This document shows positions 21,429-32,858 of a DNA stretch of 64,000 nt, piece by piece. Below the pieces are notes generated by a model. That model did no database searches. It was not told the origin of the DNA and was given only the letters and a program-made list of their open reading frames with translations. The first letter of the stretch is position 1, and each line of letters begins with the position of its first letter. This DNA is from Haliclona indistincta (lineage: Eukaryota > Porifera > Demospongiae > Haplosclerida > Chalinidae), in NCBI GenBank assembly GCA_964017065.1, contig OZ024790.1, positions 7,877,864 through 7,941,863 on the forward strand. The letters are read 5' to 3'. A program made the position numbers and the translations under genes.

Positions 21429-22182
21429 ATGGGTCTGCTAAGACATGTGTTCGTCGCTGGTGTAGTGGGAGCAGGCTCTCTCGCTGCTTGGACTCGCTAT
21501 GAAAAGAGACCTGTCTATGGACGATCTTTGCTGACGGACGAGAGGAGACCATGGGATAGCAACTGGGACCAGATGGAGCCTCAGTCCACTGCTGGTCAGG
21601 GAGAGACTCCGCCTGCTAAACCCACAGCAACACGCCATCTCATTCTGATCCGCCATGGACAGTACGAGATGAATCATTCCGAATCAGACAGGAAGATACT
21701 AACAGAGCTAGGCCGACAGCAAGCACTAGCAACAGGAGAGAGACTGAAAACACTTGGTCGACCATACACTCATATCATCCACTCTCCTGTAATCCGAGCT
21801 GTCCAGACTGCTCAGTTGATCAGCAAGAGTCTCCCTGATGTACCTATGAAGAGCACTGATCTTCTCGCTGAGGGAGCTCCTATTGAGCCCGAGCCTCCGG
21901 TCAACTACTGGCAGCCTGCTCGATGGGTTAGCTATAGAATATTGCAACGTTATTGATTTTTTTCGATTTGTATGTACAGGAGTTCTTTCAGGAAGGAGCA
22001 AGGATCGAGGCTGCATTTCGGTCGCTGTTTCATCGAGCTCTTCCCGATCAGAAGGAGAACAGTGTGGAGATCATTGTGTGCCATGGCAACGTCATACGTT
22101 ACTGTGTGTGCAGGTGAGTTCAAAGAACAAAGTGCTACACAATATATCTAGCTCAACAAGAGATTATGTTAGTTATTTTTTT

Positions 22183-22234
<52 letters not shown>

Positions 22235-22276
22235 TCTCACTCTCTCTCACTCACTCTCTCACTCTCTCACTCACTC

Positions 22277-22322
<46 letters not shown>

Positions 22323-22473
22323 GGCTCTCCAGCTGCCTCCTGAGGCATGGCTGAGAATCAACATCGGTCACTGTGGTCTAACTTGTGTCTCTATCAGACC
22401 TAATGGACGTGTCAGTCTACGATCCCTGGGAGACACTGGTCACCTTCCACCACACCTACTCACCTTCTCATGA
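21429..22473 (+). CDS. PGAM5: PGAM5 copy C: mitochondrial Ser/Thr phosphatase
   Basis: Exons 21429-21926, 21980-22113 and 22323-22473 join to 260 residues. The N-terminus is [20 protein letters not shown], with WDSNWD and RHG (75-77) as in copy B. It has [10 protein letters not shown] where copies A and B have [10 protein letters not shown]. The intron 1 donor is GTTAGC, weaker than the GTAAGC of copy B. Intron 2 is again CT-rich (22184-22320) with CACT interruptions. The C-terminus reads [19 protein letters not shown]. It starts 168 bp after copy B ends. All three copies appear functional; nothing in the sequence separates their roles. Confidence 0.92.
22184..22320. repeat. (CT)n/(CACT)n microsatellite in PGAM5 copy C intron 2
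   Basis: CT-rich tract with CACT interruptions, reaching the splice acceptor at 22321-22322. The long Ser-Leu open frames over it are artefacts of the repeat. Confidence 0.95.
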
Positions 22474-24123
22474 TATACTCATTTTTGAAGTTCAATGAAT
22501 AATTAATTTTGAGCGAAATTTTTACATAATCACTGTTGAAAACTTGTTCATAATCACTGAAATTCACTGCTCCACAACATCTTAGATTTGTACTTTTTGT
22601 AAATAGCTTGAAGACGTATGACATAAAGCTCACTGTGTTTTGAGTAGCATCCCAAGCATCACTGGCTCCTTGAGAGTCATGGATTGTGAATAATGAAATG
22701 CTGGCACTAGTTCCAATACTCTCTGACAGCTATTATAATACACTGGTTACAAACACGTTTAAAAAATCATGTATCTCGAAGTCGGAATTAGAGCGGCAAC
22801 TGCTGAAATACTAAGACCAATCAATGTCATTAGATGAAAAGAAGAGCTGCATGGACAATACAAATTATTGCAATTTCAATTATAATTACAGTGGTACCCT
22901 CTTAGAGAACACCCCTCATTGGACACTTACTGAATCCCAAATAATTATTACCGACATAATGTATAATAAACGCCTGACCAGAGGACACCCTCTCTATAAT
23001 TGACACTTTTTATTGGTCCCGATGGTATCCACCTTAGAGAGGCATCCACTGTATAACACATGCAATTACAACATACCACTGTCAATTTTAGGCATCTAAA
23101 ATGAATTGATGATCTTTCATCTCTCACAAAAATATCATAGTAAAAACCAAAAGCAGCAACATCAATGCTGACCACACCCATGGAGATGATTAGACTAACT
23201 ATCAAGTCCAGGTAGAAACTGGTTTGGGTTGTGATGGGAGAAACATTTTGCTATGCACCTATTGAAATGCAGGAGTGTATAGAAATGTACATGCATGCAC
23301 CTTACTATTGCCCCTGACACTGTTATTATCAAATATATAGACTTTTGTCTGGAAAGCACCACAAGGCAGAACATTATAATAGATCAGAGATCATAGCTTA
23401 TTGATACAATGAATTTCATGCAATATTCACTCAGAGATTATTGTCCATGTATGGTATTGTCTCTTTCAAATTCAATAATGAGATTAAGAAGTATTAAGAT
23501 GTTTTCATCTGTCATTGACATCAGATTACAACTTAGCGGTCATAATAATAGTAGTATCGTACATTATGACTTAATAATTATTGACTCTCAGTCAATAGAG
23601 CCAGCCAGCTGGAAGCCAGCATTGCTGGGCCATAGCCAGTAAAGCAGCCACTGCATGCAGGGATCCGGTGTAACCAATCAATCGTGTTTGTATTGACTCC
23701 TCGTTAGTTTACATTGTGTAGCAGTGACAGATTTTTCTTAGGTAAGTCTGTATATTTTCTTATTAATTATGAATTCCAGAATCATGTTATTTCTAACAAC
23801 AAACAGATCTTCCTTTTTTCTTCATCTATAGTTTCACTGATCGGTATAATCGGGAGTAGAGGAGATGATTCCGAGACATTTGCTTCTCACTGGCATCTTT
23901 AGCATACAGTTCCTAGCTAGCTTTGTAGATTGCATAGGGTGGGGCTCATTAACACATGGTCATGAATCTACTTGTCAGTTGAGCCCGCCAAGGGCGCGTG
24001 TAAATCACGTGACTATAGTCTGCGAGACATCGACAGGAGTGAGCGAGTTTTGTCGTTGATCGCTGTCGGCATAGTCAGCAGAGAGAGGTGAGTGCTGTGT
24101 GTAGAGACATGCATGTGTGTCTC
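22474..24123. other. Intergenic region between PGAM5 copy C and the assembly gap
   Basis: AT-rich DNA with one family 1 MITE (22889-23051). Between 23700 and 24100 there are splice-like sites (TTAGGTAAGT near 23740; AGAGAGGTGAGTGCTG near 24084) that could belong to non-coding first exons of the downstream TTC39 gene. A 64-codon frame at 23865-24059 begins with a hydrophobic stretch but matches nothing I recognise. No gene is called. Confidence 0.4.
22889..23051. mobile_element. MITE family 1, copy b
   Basis: The 163-bp element starts CAGTGGTACCCTCTTAGAGA and ends GAGAGGCATCCACTG, flanked by TA (22887-22888 and 23052-23053). Its interior (TGAATCCCAAATAATTATTA, CTGACCAGAGGACACCCTCT) matches the other family members. 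Confidence 0.85.
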
Positions 24124-24323
24124 NNNNNNNNNNNNNNNNNNNNNNNNNNNNNNNNNNNNNNNNNNNNNNNNNNNNNNNNNNNNNNNNNNNNNNNNNNNNN
24201 NNNNNNNNNNNNNNNNNNNNNNNNNNNNNNNNNNNNNNNNNNNNNNNNNNNNNNNNNNNNNNNNNNNNNNNNNNNNNNNNNNNNNNNNNNNNNNNNNNNN
24301 NNNNNNNNNNNNNNNNNNNNNNN
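24124..24323. other. Assembly gap (200 N)
   Basis: A run of exactly 200 undetermined bases directly before the 46-bp minisatellite. The round size suggests an estimated gap. The missing N-terminal exons of the TTC39 gene may lie here. Confidence 0.95.
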
Positions 24324-25412
24324 ATGCTTGCTGCTTGATCCCAGTAGCTTATGGTAGCAGCACAGCCTGGTCGTGTGTGCTTGATCCCAGTAGCTTATGG
24401 CAACAGCACAGCCTGGTCGTGTGTGCTTGATCCCAGTAGCTTATGGTAGCAGCACAGCCTGGTCGTGCTTGCTTGATCCCAGTAGCTTATGGTAGCAGCA
24501 CAGCCTGGTCGTGTGTGCTTGATCCCAGTAGCTTATGGTAGCAGCACAGCCTGGTCGTGTGTGCTTGATCCCAGTAGCTTATGGTAGCAGCACAGCCTGG
24601 TCATGTGTGCTTGATCCCAGTAGCTTATGGTAGCAGCACAGCCTGGTCGTGTGTGCTTGATCCCAGTAGCTTATGGTAGCAGCACAGCCTGGTCGTGCGT
24701 GCTTGCTCCCAGTAGCTTATGGTAGCAGCACAGCCTGGTCGTGTGTGCTTGATCCAGTAGCTTATGGTAGCAGCACAGCCTGGTCGTGTGTGCTTGATCC
24801 CAGTAGCTTATGGTAGCAGCACAGCTTGGTCATGTGTGCTTGATCCCAGTAGCTTATGGTAGCAGCACAGCCTGGTCGTGTGTGCTTGATCCCAGTAGCT
24901 TATGGTAGCAGTACAGCCTGGTCGTGTGTGCTTGATCCCAGTAGCTTATGGTAGCAGCACAGCCTGGTCGTGTGTGCTTGATCCCAGTAGCTTATGGTAG
25001 CAGCACAGCCTGGTCGTGTGTGCTTGCTCCCAGTAGCTTATGGTAGCAGCACAGCCTGGTCGTGTGTGCTTGCTCCCAGTAGCTTATGGTAGCAGCACAG
25101 CCTGGTCGTGTGTGCTTGATCCCAGTAGCTTATGGTAGCAGCACAGCCTGGTCGTGTGTGCTTGCTCCCAGTAGCTTATGGTAGCAGCACAGCCTGGTCG
25201 TGTGTGCTTGCTCCCAGTAGCTTATGGTAGCAGCACAGCCTGGTCGTGTGTGCTTGATCCCAGTAGCTTATGGTAGCAGCACAGCCTGGTCGTGTGTGCT
25301 TGATCCCAGTAGCTTATGGTAGCAGCACAGCCTGGTCGTGTGTGCTTGATCCCAGTAGCTTATGGTAGCAGCACAGCCTGGTCGTGTGTGCTTGATCTCA
25401 GTAGCAACACAG
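24324..25412. repeat. 46-bp minisatellite, about 23 copies
   Basis: Unit: GTGTGTGCTTGATCCCAGTA followed by GCTTATGGTAGCAGCACAGC and CTGGTC. Copies are nearly identical, with the commonest variant GCTCCC for GATCCC and one copy lacking a C. There are no unique spacers, so this is not a CRISPR array. The array abuts the assembly gap and is probably collapsed. Confidence 0.97.
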
Positions 25413-25742
25413 CCAAGCCAATGCCAATAACTAATAATTGTAGCCGTGAGCAGGTGTCCTCCTAATTATTGCAGCTGGTGCGTGGGGGTTATTCAATTAT
25501 TTCTCAGTCAACACACAGCGTTGGCTTTTGTCAATGCTTAATCTGATCAAATTAGAGCTTGGCAGAGCTCCAGTCAGTCAGTCAGTTGTATCAGCTGCAC
25601 ATGACCGCCTGTAAATATTGCTCTGTATTGTGTGGTTATTAATCAAGTAAGCACAAATTATTGTTAAACAGAAACTCTACTGGAACGATGCTGTTTAGAG
25701 TTGTTGTATAACTTGTGTTATTTCTTCCCTCCTCTATCATAG

Positions 25743-28700
25743 AGGGTTTCACCAGTGGATTTTGAACTGTCGTGAGGAAGGAGTGGAGGTGGAGCCTAAC
25801 TTTGCAGCTGGAGTGTCTCTGGGCATTGGCGTCTTTAACATGGTCAGCTTTATCTAAAATGATTCTTTGCTTGCACTCTAAAAATTTTAATAAAATTATC
25901 TGTCTCGTTTACTAAATACAAACTGTATGAGTTTTTTTAAATTCAATCAAAAATTTTACTCAAGAAAAGCAAAAATTTTACTCAAGCAAAAGCAAAATTT
26001 TACTCAAGCAAAAGCAAAATTTTACTCAAGAAAAGCAAAAATTTTACTCAAGCAAAAGCAAAATTTTACTCAAGAAAAGCAAAAATTTTACTCAAGCAAA
26101 AATTTATCAATTGTTATAGTCCAAATGCTTGAATCCTTGCTACAGTAGCTCTCCGCTAATTTTCCTCCTTATCTAGTCTTCCTTCCTTCTCTATGTCTCG
26201 CCCACATATCTCTCTTCACTATGCTCATTTCCTTGCCTTCCTTCTCCTAGGTCATATCGTTGCTGCCCGGAAGAGTCCTTAAGCTGCTCGAGTTTGTGGG
26301 TTTCTCTGGTAACCGTGAACTTGGTTTAGAGGAACTCAAGAAGGGGTCGCTGAGCGGGACGTTTCGATCACCCATGTGCTCCGCCTTCCTACTTTTCTAT
26401 TATACCGTGATAGCAGTGTTGCTAGGTGAGTGGGCGGGGTAGGTTCTCAAGAGGTTAAATGGAAGAATCTGCTGAGAATTTTGTTTGTGGAATTTTTGAT
26501 TTTCAAATGTGTTTTCGCAAAGCTGAAATGAAAAGTGTAGTGTGTCACCTTCGTGCATTAATGTGTTCAGTCTCTGTTGTCTTTATTCACTCGATGGAGG
26601 ATGATCAGAGACTGAACACATTAGTGCATGAAGGTGACACTCTACACTTTTCACTACAACAAAATCGCGTGCATTTTCTGGTTCCACCGGTCATCATAAT
26701 TTTCTTATTTGTCTGCAAAAGCAATGCTTTGTCCCTGGTTGTTGAGACAAGACATGTGTTTGTATGCAGTGGAACCTCTCTAAGGCGGACACCATTGGGA
26801 CCAACAAAATTGTCCATTATAGAGAGGGTGTCCTCTGGTCAGGGGTTTATTATACATTGTGTGGGTTATATTTGAGATTCAATAAGAGTCCATTATAGAG
26901 AGGGTGTCCTCTGGAGAGAGGTGTCCGCTAAGAGGGGTTATACTGCAATGCACTTAAGAGCACTCACTTAGTCTCTAAGCTCTGTAAACCACTCTGTGTG
27001 ATAGCCAGCCTATGATAAAAGCTGTCTAGCATGTGACAAAGGATATTGGTGTACTTGGCGTAATAGGTTCAGCGTTGTATGGTTGTACAGATGTAGTAAG
27101 TTTACATTAGCTTGCATTCCATAGCTCTAGATAATTAAATGTCCATCTTTAATTTTACTCACAAGCTATGACATGGTTAAGTGGTTTATAAGTGGACTCA
27201 AGTGGTGCTCAATAATTAGATAAAGTATAGCAGCTGTCTGTTTCTGATTCAGCATTCCAGAATAAATTACCTTGTCAAGTTGATAACTGGCAGCTGCTCC
27301 AGGTATGGCATCACTTGGTAGGAAGTGATTGGCTGTAAATTGTTTTGTACCCAGTGGCGCAAACCATCTTGAAGCGCATAAAATAATCGCGCTGTTTACA
27401 CAAGCCAGCTAATACCAACGCCATGATCTGTAGTGTACTCTTCTATGGCTTAGTTTCACCAGCATCCCATGCCCTGTGCTCTCTTCTTTAAAAAAATTCC
27501 AGACTCCTTGTCTATAACATCTGTGGGCTTTAGTAGTCCTGAAGTAAATTTTACTGTCAGTTAAAATTTTAGAGGCAAAATAATTTATAAAATTTGCTCC
27601 AAAATTTCAGAAAAATTTAACATAAGAACTATAGCTCACAGACATGTAAGACGAGGAGTTTAAGAGATGAGAGAGATGGATTTGCTATGCCTGACCTTCA
27701 TGCGCTAGGTTTTCTTCCCTTTTTGACATGTCTTGCACATTACAACTCTTTTCAAAAGTACTTCAGTAAACTTAAGAACTTTATAACATGCAACTTTACT
27801 TAATTCAAAGTTGGTTTAGCTGTCTATTATTTAACATAATCAGCTCTGCAGACAAAGAGAAAGTCTTTGAGAACTTTAGTTGATCTCTTGGAGAACACAT
27901 CAAATAGTCTACTTTTTACCACAGGCAAGACTGGCGTGAGCCGTGACATTCTGTTTACGTGTTAGAGCGGTCATTAGTTGGTTAATGAATCGGTAATTGG
28001 TATAGCTTTGATGTCTAGTGCATTATTGTGGTCTCAGCTAATCTCGTATGACCTGGTGTGTTGTGTTAGAAGCTGTTCAGAGTAGCTATAGTTATGGTAA
28101 TGGAAGCCAAAAGACCATGAGAAAGAATCCAAAATGGTGTCATGGAAAATCTCTCCAATAACATGGATTATGATTGGGTGTATGCATGTGTGGTTTTCTC
28201 TTTTGGACATTTAGTGTAGTAGTAGGAATAGCTTGGAGTCATTCTCCCTTGTGGGCTTTCTTGAGCATAGAGCATTGCCTTCGTGCACTAATGTGTTCAG
28301 TCTTTGTTGTCCTTATTCACACGATGGAGGATGATCAGAGACTGGACACATTAGTGCATGAAGGTGACACTCTCTACATAAGCTTCAGCACTGTTAAAAA
28401 TGCCTATACTTCTATCCAGGGCTCTGTAAAGGAATTTCTTTGCTGCAATGCTGAGCAAATAGCATAGAGCGTCACCTTAATGCACTAATGCGTCTCTGAT
28501 CATCCTCCATCGTGTGAATAAAACCAACAGTGACTACAGACGCCTGACACATTAGTGCATGAAAGTGACGCTCCATGCTATTCCCTTCAGCATTGCAAGA
28601 AGACAAAACTCCTGTGACCCCCCGCCTTAGGAGAGATCACAAATGTGAAAAGAGACCTGTGTTTTGTTATTGATAGTTAATTATATTCACGAGTTGTTTT

Positions 28701-31700
28701 ACCAGTGCACTGTGCTCCGGTAAATTGATCTTGTGAAGGAATTCGAGACGAGAATTCAACAGGCAACTCATGAGTTATGCAACGCTCGTTTTCATGGAAA
28801 TGTTAGTATGCGACAGTTATCAAAAATTACAACTCCAGATGTTGTAGATTGTCACAGCGACAAGGAGAAGCAAGCGATACAATAACAGCTAGCTGTAGCT
28901 AGCCGTGAACACATAAACTTCATAATAATGTAAATTTGAAGACTTCTTCAATCTACGGGGTATGTAACCACGCCCAATTTCTCTATAGGGTTATAGCCCA
29001 TTTCTATACAGTATACATAGCTAGTGTTGATTGCTCTTCTCATGAGCACATTGTCAGATTTTCCTGTACATCCTCCACACATTGTGCGGATGCCAGCGGC
29101 TGTGCATCGAGTCTGTTTTCAGCTTTTGGGATTTGTTTTGTTTGCATGTTATGCCCAGCATGCAGTGTGTGCAGATAGCTATGCTCTGGTACCATGTGTT
29201 GCTGTAATTCTGTCATAGTGCCCTTGCCTTGGTATGCCCATGTGGGGACATCATTGTAACTCTACCCTATCCTGGAACGCACAGTTATGCTCTGTTTGTT
29301 CCAATTACTTCCCTCCTCCCTCTTCCTCTATCACGTCTTGTTGTACACGATGCTTCATTCCTTGTCTCCTTGTTTGCAGGTTTAGGGCAACCTTCAGATA
29401 TCGATAAATCTGAGAGCATTCTAGACCAAGAGATGAAGGCTTACCCTGATGTAGGCAATGTCACACCCACTCACTCATTCTCTCTCTCTCACTCACTCAC
29501 TCACTCACTCATTCTCTCTCTCTTACTCACTCACTCACTTACTCACTCACCCACTCACTCATTCTCTCTCACTTACTCACTCACTCACCCACTCACTCAT
29601 TCTCTCTCACTTACTCGCTCATTCTCTCACTCATTCTCTCACTCACTCACTCGTTCTCTCACTCACTCACTCACTCACCCACTCTCTCGCCCACCCACTC
29701 ACTCACTCCATCACTCTCTCTTTGTAGTCGGTAATGTTCCTATATTTCAAAGGTCGTACTGAACTGATTCAAGGTCACATTGATAGTGTGAGTTCACACA
29801 TTTGTCCCTTTGTGATGTGACCTAATATTAGCAGTCTGACCCTGAGCCAAATAAATGAACCAAAATGGTCACTACCCCAAGCATTGTAGTACAGTACAAT
29901 TCCTGTTAACAATGTCCATTAATACCATTAAATCTGAATGGAAAGGCACTTGGTAAACAGCCAAACAGGTGCAACGTCATGGTTACAATACGCTGTTTAG
30001 GCAACACTTCATTTTCAACAGTTTACCTTCAAATGCTAACAATTCGTGATCGATGAATCACACAGGCGCAATAGGGGGGGACGGCAAACACTGAAACACC
30101 TTCTCTGTTGACGTAATGTATTAATAATAAGTGTTGTTAATTCGATTAGTTACCGGTTATTGTCAACACTCGCTTGGCTCAATGACCGAGGTAGTTTATT
30201 CTATAGGCGAGTTTTTGTTCCAGTGTGTGTGTGTTTGTATGAGTAATTCAATTATCCTATACTCGGTAATTTGAGAGCTACATTCCATCGTGCGCTCTGA
30301 AGTGGTGATCTAACACGATTATTGATTCTGTTCTCATTTCATTATTCCTTTTTCTGCACTGTCTGTCGAATTACCTCACTTGATAACACCCCCTCAATCG
30401 AAATATCACGCGCCCACTCTTTTGATACGTGTACCTCTTGTCAACTCTTTCTCTTACTCGCTCAATCCCTTCTTTTATTCCCTCCCTCCCCTTCTCTCCT
30501 CCCTCCCTCTCTTCCTCTCTCCCCCTTTGCGCGCCCTTTCTCTATCTCCCCCTCTCTCTCTAGGCGATCGAATGGTTTAAGCGAGGCGTCGCGGCTCAAG
30601 AACAATGGAAGCAGGTCCACCATCTTTGTTGGTGGGAGATGAACTGGTGTTACTGGTAAGCACAGCATAGTAGAGTAGGGTGGTACCATCTTGCAGCTGC
30701 AATGTAACATATTCATTGTAGTGTATACATCCCATCATCACGTGAGTATAGCTCATAATATTGTATTTGTAATTCTGTGGGAATGCTAGTTTGCTACCAT
30801 CTGTAGATCTGTGTCGCTATGCAATCCATCATTGTACTTTATACTGGAGTTTAGACGACAAAAACCATAGTTGTAAGATAGTAGCTTATGTACAATGCTA
30901 TTGGTATGAGATAGTAGCTTATGTACAATGCTACTATTTCAAGATAGTAACTTATGTTCAGGGCTACTATTTCAAGATAGTAGCTTATGTTCAGGGCTAC
31001 TATTTCAAGATAGTAACTTATGTACAAGGCTACTATTTCAAGATAGTAGCTTATGCACAATGCTAGTAGTAGCTTATGTGCAAGGCTAGTAGTAGCTTAT
31101 GTACTAGGCTAGTAGTAGCTTATGTATAAGGCTAGTAGTAGCTTATGTATAAGGCTAATAGTAGCTTATGTACAAGGCTAGTAGTAGCTTATGTATAAGG
31201 CTAGTAGTAGCTTATGTATAAGGCTAGTAGTAGCTTATGTACAAGGCTAGTAGTAGCTTATGCACAATGCTAGTAGTAGCTTATGTATAAGGCTAATAGT
31301 AGCTTATGTACAATGCTAGTAGTAGCTTATGTACAAGGCTAGTAGTAGCTTATGTACAAGGCTAGTGGTAGCTTATGTATAAGGCTAGTAGTAGCTTATG
31401 TACAAAGCTACAAGGCTAGTAGTAGCTTATGTATAAGGCTAGTAGTAGCTTATGTACAAGACTAGTAGTAGCTTATGTATAATGCTAGTAGTAGCTTATG
31501 TATAAGGCTAGTAGTAGCTTATGTACAAGGCTAGTAGTAGCTTATGTACAAGGCTAGTAGAAGCTTATAGACCTAATATAGTGAATCAATGGACAGGTTC
31601 AATTTTGTCCTGATTTTCAATCATGACCTTTCTCACTATGGTCAAAGCCTCAATGTGCTGAATCCATGAAAGTATTGCGCCTATCTTGATAGGGCATTGA

Positions 31701-32797
31701 GCTGTTTTACACACCTGATCCTAACTATCATCGAATGCACACCTCATTATGCCTTGCCATGGCGTCAAAAATTGCTGGCAGTCTTTCCCAACTACTTTAC
31801 TTTAGTAGGAAACTTACCTGGCAGCATTGTCAGGTACTTCCACCGGTTACATTACCGGACAACCTTGCCGGTAACATTACTAGGAAGCTTTACCGGTTAT
31901 GCTACTGGGAAATTCTGCCGGCAATGTGGGTCTTCTTGGCAATGGTACAAGTGAGTGTGTATTCAAGTTGTTCTTTCTGTATTGCTACTAAACCATTACA
32001 CAATGTATTGTCTATAGCTGGTCTATAGTAAACCATTATTGCAGCTGCGGTTGAAATTCCGCCAAAATCATATACCATCAGTTTTGGTTTATAAAGTGCA
32101 AAATATAATGGTGAATGCATGCATATAGCACGCAGCAGTCTATTATGAGCTGTTGGCGCCATAATCGCAGTTGGTATAAAAGCTGCTCGCTCTCACAGCT
32201 GGTACCATTATGTAATAACGCATACCTCTCACCTAGCAACAGACGCCTGTACACTGCTTGTGGTAATGATACCAGGCGCTTACCAATTTGAGGAATTTTT
32301 GGTGTGTACTGCTCATTTTACTGTACACAAGAAACAATGGCTACTGCTCCATAGCAGACACTAGTCCTGATTGAGTTGTACTGTTCACCACAAACCACTG
32401 AGTTACTGCTCTATAGCAGACACTAGGGAATCTTGGTTTATACTGTACACAACAAACCACTGAGTTACTGCTCTATAACAGACACTAACCCTAAGCATGA
32501 ACCTGTTGAAGGGATTCCACCATTCTGTCATGAGCATGTAGAGGCAAGTTGGCTCCAGTCGTCCCAGAGAATGGTTTGTTATATTAGCTCACCAGTGGCT
32601 GTCTAAACAATGCCCTGTAGCACCATCTTGGAGTGTAGACAGAGCATTCCACTGGGGTCACTTAAAACCCATTATCATAATTAACAATATCAATTCAGTG
32701 TAAGCATCCCATGACAGCATAATAATAATTTCCTCTCTTCATGTGTGGACAACTCTGTTGCACACAACTCAAACAAACCACATCACCTCTCTCTCTT

Positions 32798-32858
<61 letters not shown>

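Larger units (their letters stand above)
26426..29379. other. TTC39 intron (2.95 kb) with several MITEs
   Basis: Contains three family 2 palindromes (26527-26655, 28273-28373 and 28408-28622) and a diverged family 1 MITE (26767-26946). The remainder (26950-28270 and 28625-29370) is AT-rich with no supported gene. Short frames at 28174-28467 and 28936-29178 lie over repeats or non-coding DNA. Confidence 0.6.

Noticed and set aside
23865..24059. 64-codon frame with a hydrophobic start as a secreted peptide
   Set aside because: No recognisable domain, no supporting splice structure, and it lies in a likely 5' UTR area beside the assembly gap.
24324..25412. Regular repeat array as a possible CRISPR
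   Set aside because: The units follow one another without unique spacers and the locus is in an animal gene region; it is a minisatellite.
29458..29762. Open frames of His-Ser-Leu-Thr repeats
   Set aside because: They translate an ACTC tract in a TTC39 intron; only 29728-29787 is exon.
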